64,000 nt of DNA from Pseudarthrobacter cellobiosi (GTDB lineage Bacteria > Actinomycetota > Actinomycetes > Actinomycetales > Micrococcaceae): positions 153,244 through 217,243 of the forward strand of contig NZ_JAMXBJ010000046.1 in the NCBI RefSeq assembly GCF_023913755.1, in the 5' to 3' direction. Made by a program: the position numbers and the translations under genes. Positions 42,326-49,767 of the stretch are shown piece by piece. Position 1 is the stretch's first letter. Each line of letters starts with the position of its first letter. The notes beneath the pieces were generated by a model. The model saw only the letters and a list, made by a program, of their open reading frames with translations, had not been told where the DNA came from and did no database searches.

Positions 42326-42583
42326 ATGAGAATCGGTTCCTCCATCTTCCTTATTGCACTCGGCGCCATCCTGGCCTGGGCCGTCGCCCCGGGACTGATC
42401 CCCTTCATAGACCAGGTCATGGTGGGCTACATCCTGATGGCCGTTGGTGTGATCGGGCTGATCGCCTCCCTCATCCTGGCCTCACCGGGCCGCAGCCGCC
42501 GCGTCAGCGAAACCCGTTCGGTGGTTGATCCCAACACCGGCGAGCGCATCACCCGCAACGAAAGCCGCGACGGCGGCATCTAG
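42326..42583 (+). CDS. DUF6458-type small membrane protein (85 aa)
   Basis: An 85-residue protein with two TM helices: MRIGSSIFLIALGAILAWAV (residues 1-20), then VMVGYILMAVGVIGLIASLI (33-52), and a polar tail. AAGGAG lies 8 nt before the ATG. The small two-helix architecture with the RIGSSIFLIALGAIL start is widespread in Actinobacteria and commonly called DUF6458. The function is unknown. It is followed by a strong terminator. Confidence 0.82.
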   Translation: MRIGSSIFLIALGAILAWAVAPGLIPFIDQVMVGYILMAVGVIGLIASLILASPGRSRRVSETRSVVDPNTGERITRNESRDGGI

Positions 42584-42602
42584 GCCCCAAGACCACCCGG
42601 AC

Positions 42603-42637
42603 GCCGGGCCGGACCACACAGGTCCGGCCCGGCTTTT
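42603..42637 (+). terminator. Rho-independent terminator
   Basis: GCCGGGCCGGACC (42603-42615) pairs perfectly with 42621-42633 over a 5-nt ACACA loop and is followed by TTTT, just after the DUF6458 gene. Confidence 0.92.
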
Positions 42638-42688
42638 CCGTTTCCGAGCGAAGGCCCGGTCCGGCTTTCTGTGCTTTTGTGGCTTTCG

Positions 42689-42716
42689 TTGACAAACCAA
42701 CATGGACACAGATAAA
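42689..42716 (+). promoter_or_regulatory. Promoter of the fructose operon
   Basis: TTGACA at 42689 and GATAAA at 42711 are 16 nt apart, giving a consensus -35 and a fair -10. CATCA-TG-TGATG at 42731-42742, just downstream, is a candidate operator for the DeoR-type regulator encoded first in the operon. Confidence 0.6.
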
Positions 42717-42798
42717 GTCAAGTAATTCAACATCATGTGATGCCAGTCACTGGACTTCACAGCCGCTGGGATTCAGCACTTTACGCAATGGAGGGTAC

Positions 42799-43602
42799 GT
42801 GTTCGCCGAGGAGCGCCAGCAGAAGATTGCCGAGCTAGTCGCCGGCACGGGCCGGGTCAGCGTGACCATGCTGGCGGAGCGCTTCCGCATCACCACCGAA
42901 ACCGTCCGGCGCGACCTCGCCACCCTCGAAACCACCGGCACCCTGCGGCGGGTCCACGGCGGAGCAGTTGCGGCCGACCGCTTCAGCACCACCGAGGAAA
43001 GCATCAACGAACGGACCATCCAGCGCCCGGACCAGAAGATGCGCATCGCGCAGGCTGCCCTGGCCCTCATCCCCCAGGCCGCGTCCGGCAGCATCCTGCT
43101 CGACGCCGGTTCCACCACCGAAGCGTTGGCCGACCTCCTTTCCCGCCGCGCCGCCGTCGAGCCTTCCGCCGGCGGAACTGGAGCCGAACTGGTGGTCATC
43201 ACCCACGCCGTTCCCATCGCAGCCAAACTGTCCAGCGCTCCCGGAATCGCCCTCCAGATCCTGGGCGGCCGGGTGCGCGGCCTCACGCAGGCCGCCGTGG
43301 GGCAGTCAACCGTGGAGGCCGCGCAGCGGATGCGCCCGGACATCGCCTTCATCGGCACCAATGGCATCCACCCCACCTTTGGCCTCAGCACGCCCGATCC
43401 TGAAGAAGCCGCCGTCAAGGCAGCCTTCGTCCATTCGGCACGCCGCATCGTGGTGCTGGCCGATTCCTCCAAGCTGGACGCAGAAACCCTGGTCCAGTTC
43501 GCCTCCCTGAAAGATCTGGACACCTTGATTACAGACAGCGAGCCCAGCCCCGAACTGGCGGCAGCCCTGACCGAGGCCGGCGTCGACGTGGTGGTCGCGT
43601 GA
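42799..43602 (+). CDS. fruR: DeoR/GlpR-family regulator of fructose utilisation
   Basis: A 267-residue sugar-phosphate-responsive repressor. The N-terminal HTH begins FAEERQQKIAELVAGTGRVS with the recognition region RITTETVRRDLATLETTGTL and the family motif RRVHGGAV. The C-terminal DeoRC sensor includes ILLDAGSTTEALADLLSR. The GTG at 42799 has GGAGGG 4-8 nt upstream; the longer open frame from 42679 is not supported. Its stop overlaps the fruK GTG by 4 nt. It likely senses fructose 1-phosphate and represses the operon. Confidence 0.9.
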   Translation: MFAEERQQKIAELVAGTGRVSVTMLAERFRITTETVRRDLATLETTGTLRRVHGGAVAADRFSTTEESINERTIQRPDQKMRIAQAALALIPQAASGSILLDAGSTTEALADLLSRRAAVEPSAGGTGAELVVITHAVPIAAKLSSAPGIALQILGGRVRGLTQAAVGQSTVEAAQRMRPDIAFIGTNGIHPTFGLSTPDPEEAAVKAAFVHSARRIVVLADSSKLDAETLVQFASLKDLDTLITDSEPSPELAAALTEAGVDVVVA

Positions 43603-44624
43603 TCGTCACCTTCACGGCGAACCCCAGCCTGGACCGCACGGTGGCCCTGCCCGGACCCCTGGAACGCGGCGAAGTCCAGCGCGCCGTCTCGGTCAGCCAG
43701 GAGTCCGGCGGCAAGGGCGTCAACGTCTCCCGCGCCCTGGTTGCCTCCGGCCTGGAAACCATCGCGGTACTCCCGGGCGCCGGGAGTGATCCCGTCCTCG
43801 CCGGGCTGCTCCACGATGGCGTGCCGTTCGCGGCCCTTCCCATCGACGAACCGCTGCGCACCAACGTGGCACTCACCGAGCCGGGCGGCGTGACCACCAA
43901 GATCAACGAGCCCGGTCCCCTGCTGAGCGAGGACCAGCAGGAAGCCCTCATCAAGCTGCTCCTGGAACGCGCCCGCGGCGCCAGCTGGGTGGTCCTGGCC
44001 GGTTCCCTGCCTCCCGGCTTCCCGGCCGACTTCTACGCCACCGTCACCCGGCGGTTGCGGGCGGCAGCCGACGGCGGCGGCCCGCTGATCGCCGTCGACT
44101 CCTCCGGCGGCCCGCTCGTCGCTGCCGTCTCCGGCCCCTCGCCGGACGGCACGGTACAGCATGGCACTTCACCGGACGGTGTGTCCGGGAAACCGGACCT
44201 CCTCAAACCCAACGCCGAGGAACTGGCGGAACTGGCTGCAGCAGCCGGCTTCGCCACGGCGTCCACCGCAGACGAACTTGAAGCGGATCCGGAGGCTGCC
44301 GCAGCAGCCGCCGCCGCCGTCGTGCGTTCAGGTGTGGGTGCTGTGCTGGCAACTCTCGGATCCAAGGGAGCTGTCCTGGTAACGGCCGACGGCGCGTGGC
44401 TGGCCACGCATCCGCCGGTCGCCGCGGTCAGTACTGTCGGCGCGGGCGATTCATCGCTGGCCGGCTATCTGCTCGCCCACGGCCGGGGCGCCGCCCCGGC
44501 CGATTGCCTCCGTCAGGCGGTGGCACACGGTGCCGCCGCCGCCTCCCTGCCGGGTTCCACTGTCCCGGCAGTCCACCAAACCACCCCGGACGCCGTAACC
44601 ATCACGGCCCTTCGAAAGGATTGA
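43599..44624 (+). CDS. fruK: 1-Phosphofructokinase
   Basis: A 341-residue PfkB-family kinase that phosphorylates fructose 1-phosphate to fructose 1,6-bisphosphate. The N terminus MIVTFTANPSLDRTVALPGP is classic FruK, the PfkB box 1 is SQESGGKGVNVSRALVASGL, and the C-terminal ATP/catalytic motif VSTVGAGDSSLAGYLLAHGR holds the base Asp. About 20 residues around 185-205 form a Ser/Asp/Gly-rich insertion not seen in short FruKs. It is coupled to fruR by a GTGA overlap, and fruA begins 2 nt after its stop. Confidence 0.94.
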   Translation: MIVTFTANPSLDRTVALPGPLERGEVQRAVSVSQESGGKGVNVSRALVASGLETIAVLPGAGSDPVLAGLLHDGVPFAALPIDEPLRTNVALTEPGGVTTKINEPGPLLSEDQQEALIKLLLERARGASWVVLAGSLPPGFPADFYATVTRRLRAAADGGGPLIAVDSSGGPLVAAVSGPSPDGTVQHGTSPDGVSGKPDLLKPNAEELAELAAAAGFATASTADELEADPEAAAAAAAAVVRSGVGAVLATLGSKGAVLVTADGAWLATHPPVAAVSTVGAGDSSLAGYLLAHGRGAAPADCLRQAVAHGAAAASLPGSTVPAVHQTTPDAVTITALRKD

Positions 44625-44626
44625 CA

Positions 44627-46663
44627 GTGACTCAGCTCATTACCACCGAACTGGTCGAGCTCGACCAGAACCTGGGCACCTCGCCCGAGGACGTGATCCG
44701 GCACCTGGCCAGCAAAGTAGCTGCCACCGGCCGCGCGTCAGAAGTTGAAGGCCTCTTCGCCGATGCCTTCGCCCGCGAGCAGAAGACCGCCACCGGCATC
44801 CCCGGCGGCATTGCCATCCCGCACTGCCGCTCTGCTGCGGTCGTCGAACCCACGCTGGCCATGGCCCGACTCAACCCCAAGGTGGACTTCGGCGCCAAGG
44901 ACGGCCCGGCGGATCTGGTCTTCTTCATCGCCGCCCCCGAGGGCGCGGACCAGGAGCACCTGAAGCTGCTGTCCAAGCTGGCCCGGTCCCTGATCAAAAA
45001 GGACTTCACGGCAGCGTTGCGTAATGCATCCTCCCGCGAGGAAATCGTGGAACTGGTGGACGGTGCTCTGGCGGACAAGCCGGCATCCCACGCGGCGGCT
45101 GTGCCTGCCGAGGCGGCGCCCGCTGCTGCGGTTTCGACTGGCTCAACCACCGCCGCCGGAGGAGCCCGGCCCAAGCGCCTCGTGGCCGTGACCGCATGCC
45201 CCACCGGCATCGCCCACACCTACATGGCCGCCGACTCGCTGGTTGCCGCCGCCCAGGAAATGGGCGTGGACCTGCAGGTGGAGACCCAGGGCTCCTCGGG
45301 CGCCAAGCCGCTTGACCCCGCCGTCATTGCCGCTGCCGACGCCGTGATTTTCGCGGTGGACGTGGATGTCCGCGGTAAGGAGCGCTTCGCCGGCAAGCCC
45401 GTTATCAACGCACCCGTCAAGCGCGGCATCGACGAGCCCGCCAAGATGGTCCAGGAAGCTCTCGCCGCAGCTGACAATCCGAATGCGCGCCGCGTCCCCC
45501 ACTTCGGGGCGGAGGAACAGGCTGAGAACGAGGCCACCGAAAAGGGTGAGCACATCGGCCAGAAGCTGAAGAAGGCACTGCTCACCGGTGTCAGCTACAT
45601 GATTCCGTTTGTGGCCGGCGGCGGTCTGCTGATTGCCCTGGGCTTCCTGCTCGGCGGCTACGACATCACGGCCGTCGCTGACAAGGTGGTGGTGGAGAAC
45701 AACTTCGGCAACCTACCTGAGGGCGGCCTGGCCATCTACCTCGGTGCGGTCATGTTCAAGATCGGCGCCCTGTCCATGGGCTTCCTGGTTCCCGCACTGG
45801 CCGGTTATATCGCGTACGCGATCGCTGATCGGCCCGGCATTGCACCGGGTTTTGTTGCCGGCGCCGTCGCAGGCTTTATGGGTGCGGGCTTCCTCGGCGG
45901 CATCGTCGGCGGCCTGCTGGCGGGCTACATGGCCCACCTGATCGGGACCTGGCAGGTACCGCGCTGGCTGCGTGGCCTGATGCCCGTGGTGATCATTCCG
46001 CTGCTGGCTTCAATCTTTGCCTCCGGCCTGATGTTCCTGGTCCTCGGCGGCCCCATCGCCGGCCTCACCACCGCACTGAACTCCTGGCTGTCGGGCATGA
46101 CCGGCGCGTCCGCCGTCGTCCTCGGAATCATCCTTGGCCTCATGATGTGCTTTGACCTCGGCGGCCCGGTCAACAAGGTTGCGTACGCGTTCGCTGTTGC
46201 TGGCCTGAGCGCCGGCAGCGCCACCAACCAGGCACCGTGGCAGATCATGGCGACGGTTATGGCTGCGGGAATGGTTCCGCCGCTGGCGATGGCCCTGGCC
46301 ACCGTCCTGGACAAGAAGCTCTTCAGCCTGGCTGAGCGCGAAAACGGCAAGGCAGCCTGGCTGCTGGGCGCATCCTTCATCTCTGAAGGCGCCATCCCGT
46401 TCGCCGCTGCCGATCCGCTGCGCGTCATCCCCGCCAGCATGGTGGGTGGCGCCCTCACCGGCGCACTCTGCATGGCCACCGGCGTCACCTCGCAGGCACC
46501 CCACGGCGGTATCTTCGTATTCTTCGCCATCGGCAACCTGGTGATGTTCGTCGTCGCCATCCTCGCCGGAACCGTGGTCAGCGCGCTGGCTGTCATTGCC
46601 CTCAAGCGCTGGGCGGCCGCCAGGCCCGCTGCTACCGTGGAGTCCGTTCCCGTAACGGTCTGA
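44627..46663 (+). CDS. fruA: PTS fructose transporter subunit IIABC
   Basis: A 678-residue fused permease that imports fructose as fructose 1-phosphate. Domain order: IIA (about residues 1-150, phospho-His66 in GGIAIPHCRSA), linker, IIB (about 183-285, phospho-Cys191 in VAVTACPTGIAHTYMAADSL), IIC (about 310-670, multi-TM, beginning KALLTGVSYMIPFVAGGGLL). The GTG at 44627 has AAAGGA 6 nt upstream; the frame is open to 44396 inside fruK but that is a shadow. It needs HPr and EI; HPr is encoded next. Confidence 0.95.
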   Translation: MTQLITTELVELDQNLGTSPEDVIRHLASKVAATGRASEVEGLFADAFAREQKTATGIPGGIAIPHCRSAAVVEPTLAMARLNPKVDFGAKDGPADLVFFIAAPEGADQEHLKLLSKLARSLIKKDFTAALRNASSREEIVELVDGALADKPASHAAAVPAEAAPAAAVSTGSTTAAGGARPKRLVAVTACPTGIAHTYMAADSLVAAAQEMGVDLQVETQGSSGAKPLDPAVIAAADAVIFAVDVDVRGKERFAGKPVINAPVKRGIDEPAKMVQEALAAADNPNARRVPHFGAEEQAENEATEKGEHIGQKLKKALLTGVSYMIPFVAGGGLLIALGFLLGGYDITAVADKVVVENNFGNLPEGGLAIYLGAVMFKIGALSMGFLVPALAGYIAYAIADRPGIAPGFVAGAVAGFMGAGFLGGIVGGLLAGYMAHLIGTWQVPRWLRGLMPVVIIPLLASIFASGLMFLVLGGPIAGLTTALNSWLSGMTGASAVVLGIILGLMMCFDLGGPVNKVAYAFAVAGLSAGSATNQAPWQIMATVMAAGMVPPLAMALATVLDKKLFSLAERENGKAAWLLGASFISEGAIPFAAADPLRVIPASMVGGALTGALCMATGVTSQAPHGGIFVFFAIGNLVMFVVAILAGTVVSALAVIALKRWAAARPAATVESVPVTV

Positions 46664-46732
46664 CCCCGGCCTTACCCACTACCGATCCACGGCGCTGAAC
46701 CAACAGGCAGCCGAGAGACAAAAGGAGCAACA

Positions 46733-47011
46733 ATGTCAGAACGCACCGCAACCGTCGCCAGCCGCGTGGGCCTGCACGCCCGCCCCGCCGCCATCTTTGC
46801 CGAGGCCGCCGGCGAGTTCGACCTGGACATCACCATCGCCCGCCAAGGCGAGCCGGCCGATGAGGCAATGGACGCCGCGAGCATCCTGTCCCTCATGAGC
46901 CTGGGTGCCTCCCACGGCGACGTTGTGGTGCTCCGCGCCGAAGGTACCGGCTCGGATGACGCCCTGGCGCGTCTGGTCCAGATCCTGGAAACGGATCACG
47001 ACGCCGAGTAA
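46733..47011 (+). CDS. PTS phosphocarrier protein HPr
   Basis: A 92-residue HPr. The phosphohistidine site is in ASRVGLHARPAAIFAEAAGE (His15), and the regulatory-serine region is DAASILSLMSLGASHGDVVV. It transfers phosphate from EI to the IIA domain. AAAGGAG lies 7-8 nt before the ATG. It follows fruA by 69 nt and is likely co-transcribed; EI (ptsI) is not in the window. Confidence 0.95.
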   Translation: MSERTATVASRVGLHARPAAIFAEAAGEFDLDITIARQGEPADEAMDAASILSLMSLGASHGDVVVLRAEGTGSDDALARLVQILETDHDAE

Positions 47012-47025
47012 ACAGCTTGACGCCA

Positions 47026-47078
47026 GCGGCCGCCGTCGCGCCTGTCCCCTCTCTTGGGGAAGGTACGACGGCGGCCGC
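47026..47078 (+). terminator. Terminator of the fructose operon
   Basis: GCGGCCGCCGTCG (47026-47038) pairs with CGACGGCGGCCGC (47066-47078). The loop contains a second small hairpin, CCCC-N6-GGGG. GGTTCTT follows. Confidence 0.75.
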
Positions 47079-47101
47079 CGGTTCTTAAGCGTCTGCCCCA
47101 C

Positions 47102-47165
47102 CCAACTAGGTAGCGCTAACTGTCGTTTTGAAGGCTCATAACGACAGTTAGCGCTACTTAGTTGG
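47102..47165. repeat. Long inverted repeat (26-bp arms) after the fructose operon
   Basis: TAGCGCTAACTGTCGTT (47111-47127) pairs perfectly with 47140-47156 across 12 nt, and the stem resumes outside a 2-nt mismatch with CCAACTA/TAGTTGG. It is a second hairpin between convergent genes and lacks a clear T run, so it may be an intergenic repeat element or a bidirectional terminator. Confidence 0.75.
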
Positions 47166-47247
47166 ACTGCTTAGGTGATGACCTCCCAGACGCGCTCCGC
47201 CGCAGCATCAATGGTGATTGTGGATGTGGCCACGAGGTTCCCGGGCA

Positions 47248-48093
47248 CTACCGGGCCTCCTTGGCGGTCAACAGCAGATATTCCCATTCCATTTGCCATA
47301 CGGCATCACCGTGGGCCTCGCCAAAGGAATCGGCCAGTTCGGTGAGCGCTTTGTCCAGGGCTTGGGCCTTGTCCTGGTCATCGCCGATGAACTTGTAGAC
47401 CGAGATGGTAGGACCGTAGTGGGACTTGAAGTACCGCAGGAAGTCCTCCGGCTGGTGGAAACTGCGGATGGCCAGCGTGCGCTTTTTCGCCTGGATATCG
47501 GTGATCCTGTCGCCGAAGAGTTCCCGCACGTGGTCTTCGCTGCCCCACAGCGGGGGCGGCTGGGCTCCGGGCGGGGGCGGCGGCGCGAACGGCTTCATGG
47601 TGGCAAACATCCTTCCAATGAAGCCTTCGGGCGTCCAGCTGAGCAGGCCGATGGTGCCGCCGGGTTTGCACACCCGCACAATTTCGTCCGCTCCCGCCTG
47701 ATGGTGCGGAGCGAACATCACGCCCAGGCAGGACGTGACCACGTCAAATGAACCGTCCTCGAACGGCAGCGACTCGGCGTCTGCTTCCACCCATTCAAGC
47801 CCGACGCCGCGATCGGCAGCCTGCCGGCGGCCGGCGTCGAACAACTCCGGGGTGAGGTCGCTGGCCACCACATGGGCACCCATCATGGCCGCAGGGATGG
47901 CCGCGTTGCCGGCACCGGCAGCCACGTCCAAAACGTGCTGCTTCGGCTTGATTCCGCAGGCATCAACCAGAATGGCCCCGAGATCCTGCACCAGCTCACT
48001 GGCCAGTGCCGGGTAGTCCCCCGAGGCCCACATGGCCCGGTGCTTTTGCTTCAGTGCCCGGTCTGCCTCGTCTACGTCCGCTTTGTCATTCAT
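47248..48093 (-). CDS. Class I SAM-dependent methyltransferase
   Basis: A 281-residue methyltransferase of the Methyltransf_11/UbiE-like group. Motif I reads HVLDVAAGAGNAAIPAAMMG (about residues 53-72) and SFDVVTSCLGVMFAPHHQAG is motif II. IGLLSWTPEGFIGRMFATMK and a Pro-rich turn follow. GGAGAGG lies 10 nt before the ATG. The substrate is unknown; proteins of this type in Actinobacteria are common stand-alone methyltransferases. Confidence 0.88.
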   Translation of the reverse strand: MNDKADVDEADRALKQKHRAMWASGDYPALASELVQDLGAILVDACGIKPKQHVLDVAAGAGNAAIPAAMMGAHVVASDLTPELFDAGRRQAADRGVGLEWVEADAESLPFEDGSFDVVTSCLGVMFAPHHQAGADEIVRVCKPGGTIGLLSWTPEGFIGRMFATMKPFAPPPPPGAQPPPLWGSEDHVRELFGDRITDIQAKKRTLAIRSFHQPEDFLRYFKSHYGPTISVYKFIGDDQDKAQALDKALTELADSFGEAHGDAVWQMEWEYLLLTAKEAR

Positions 48094-48356
48094 GGTGGCG
48101 CCCCTCTCCTTTGACAGGCTTTTCCCTTTGACAGGCTTCGAGTGACAGCTTGCTGTTGCACAGGGCTGTAATGCGACCCATTGTGGCCGCAGCGGCGCGG
48201 GCTGTAAAGCGCCTGGAGGTAGGGGCCCGACGCGAAAGCAAGCAAACTTAGTGTTTCCTTGTGTTTCCAGAGGCCCGGAATTAGCGTGGAAGCCTGACCA
48301 GCGAATACGGTGCTACGGCGTCCAGGATTGCCTGGTCCCGGTTGAAGGAGGACTAC

Positions 48357-48623
48357 ATGCCCGGCAAAAAGAACCCGAGCCTGAAAGATCCTGAACTCTA
48401 CGAGGAACTGCGCGAGGACGGCGCGTCCAAGCAGAAGGCCGCCCGCATCTCGAACGCGGCAGCCAAGAAGGGCCGTTCCGCGGTGGGACGCAAGGGCGGG
48501 AAAGCCGGCGACTACGACGATTGGACCGTCCCGCAGCTTAAGGCCAAAGCCAAGGAAATAGGCCTTACCGGCTACTCCGCGAAGAAAAAGAGCGAGCTTA
48601 TCTCCGCCCTGCGGAACTCCTAG
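48357..48623 (+). CDS. Small Lys-rich protein with Rho N-terminal/SAP-like domain
   Basis: An 88-residue basic protein. The N-terminal half (MPGKKNPSLKDPELYEELRE, then a Lys/Ala-rich RISNAAAKKGRSAVGRKGGK) resembles DUF7218. The C-terminal 35 residues (WTVPQLKAKAKEIGLTGYSA, KKKSELISAL) form a Rho_N/SAP-like helix-extended loop that binds nucleic acid. AAGGAGG lies 6-7 nt before the ATG at 48357; the open frame starts 5 codons earlier. It converges with ku, only 42 nt apart, and may be a DNA-repair or nucleoid accessory protein, which is inference. Confidence 0.8.
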   Translation: MPGKKNPSLKDPELYEELREDGASKQKAARISNAAAKKGRSAVGRKGGKAGDYDDWTVPQLKAKAKEIGLTGYSAKKKSELISALRNS

Positions 48624-48665
48624 GCGGCGGCCATCCCCACCAACAAAGAGTCTTCGCGGACCATC

Positions 48666-49727
48666 TCAAGCGCCCTTTCGCGCCCGCGTGGTAGCGGCCT
48701 TCGCCGCAGGCTTCGCAGCCGTGGATTTGGTCGCCGTGGACTTACTGGCGGCGGATGTGGCGGCGGTTTTGGTTCCGGAGGACTTCGCCGCAGCCGTCTG
48801 GGTTCTCGTCGTCCTCGTCCCCGCAGTCTTGGCACCGGCTTTGGCGGGAGCCTTCCCGCCGGAACTGTCGGCACTTTCTCCTGTGCCGGCGTCGTCCGCG
48901 TCCTCAGCGTCCGCATCCTCAGAGGCGGCAGGCTTCCCGCCGCCGCGCTTCCGCTCCAGGCTGCGCTTCAGCGCCTCCATCAGGTCGATGACCTCGCCGT
49001 TGCCGCCCCCACCCGCTTCCGCGCCGAACGTTTCGTCGGTATCGAGCGAATCGCCCTTCTCCAGCTTGGCCTCGATGAGCTTCCGGAGCTGCGCCTGGTA
49101 GTCATCGGTGAAGTGCTCGGGTTCGAAATCCGCGGCCATGGACTCCACGAGGGCAGCGGACATTTCGCGTTCCTGGGCGGAAATCCGGATGGACGTGTCC
49201 AGCGCAGGGAAGCTGGCGTCCCGGACCTCGTCGGGCCACAGCAGGGACTGCAGCACCAGCACCTCGTCCTTGATGCGCAGCGCCCCCAGCCGTGTCTTCT
49301 CGCGCAGGGCGAACTGGACGATGGCCACCCGGTCCGTATCCTCGAGCGCCCGGCGCAGCAGGACGTAGGCCTTGGGCGACTTGGAATCCGGCTCGAGGTA
49401 ATAGCTCTTCTCGAACATCATGGGTTCCAGCTGCTCCGACGGAACAAACTGGACCACCTCGATCTCGTGGCTGTTCTCCGCCGGGATGGATTTGAGCTCG
49501 TCCTTGGACAGGACCACCGTCCGGCCGTCGTCCTCGAACGCCTTGTCGATGTCCGAATAGTCGATGATCTTGCTGCACACCTCACAGCGGCGCTGGTACC
49601 GGATCCGGCCGCCATCGGCATTGTGGACCTGGTGGAGGCTGATGTCGTGGTCCTCGGTGGCGCTGTAGACCTTCACGGGCACGTTGACCAGGCCGAACGC
49701 GATGGCACCTTTCCAGATGGCTCTCAT
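48666..49727 (-). CDS. ku: Non-homologous end-joining protein Ku
   Basis: A 353-residue bacterial Ku that forms a homodimeric ring on DNA ends and recruits LigD. The core starts MRAIWKGAIAFGLVNVPVKV and includes the conserved KIIDYSDIDKAFEDDGRTVV and EAGGGGNGEVIDLMEALKRS. A long C-terminal tail (about residues 265-353) is rich in Lys, Ala and Thr, as in other actinobacterial Ku proteins where it binds DNA. TTCACT lies 6 nt before the ATG, and ligD starts divergently only 40 nt away, so the mRNA is probably leaderless. Confidence 0.95.
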   Translation of the reverse strand: MRAIWKGAIAFGLVNVPVKVYSATEDHDISLHQVHNADGGRIRYQRRCEVCSKIIDYSDIDKAFEDDGRTVVLSKDELKSIPAENSHEIEVVQFVPSEQLEPMMFEKSYYLEPDSKSPKAYVLLRRALEDTDRVAIVQFALREKTRLGALRIKDEVLVLQSLLWPDEVRDASFPALDTSIRISAQEREMSAALVESMAADFEPEHFTDDYQAQLRKLIEAKLEKGDSLDTDETFGAEAGGGGNGEVIDLMEALKRSLERKRGGGKPAASEDADAEDADDAGTGESADSSGGKAPAKAGAKTAGTRTTRTQTAAAKSSGTKTAATSAASKSTATKSTAAKPAAKAATTRARKGA

Positions 49728-49767
49728 CCCTCAAGTGAACATCACTCGGGTCCGGAGGTGAAGACCC

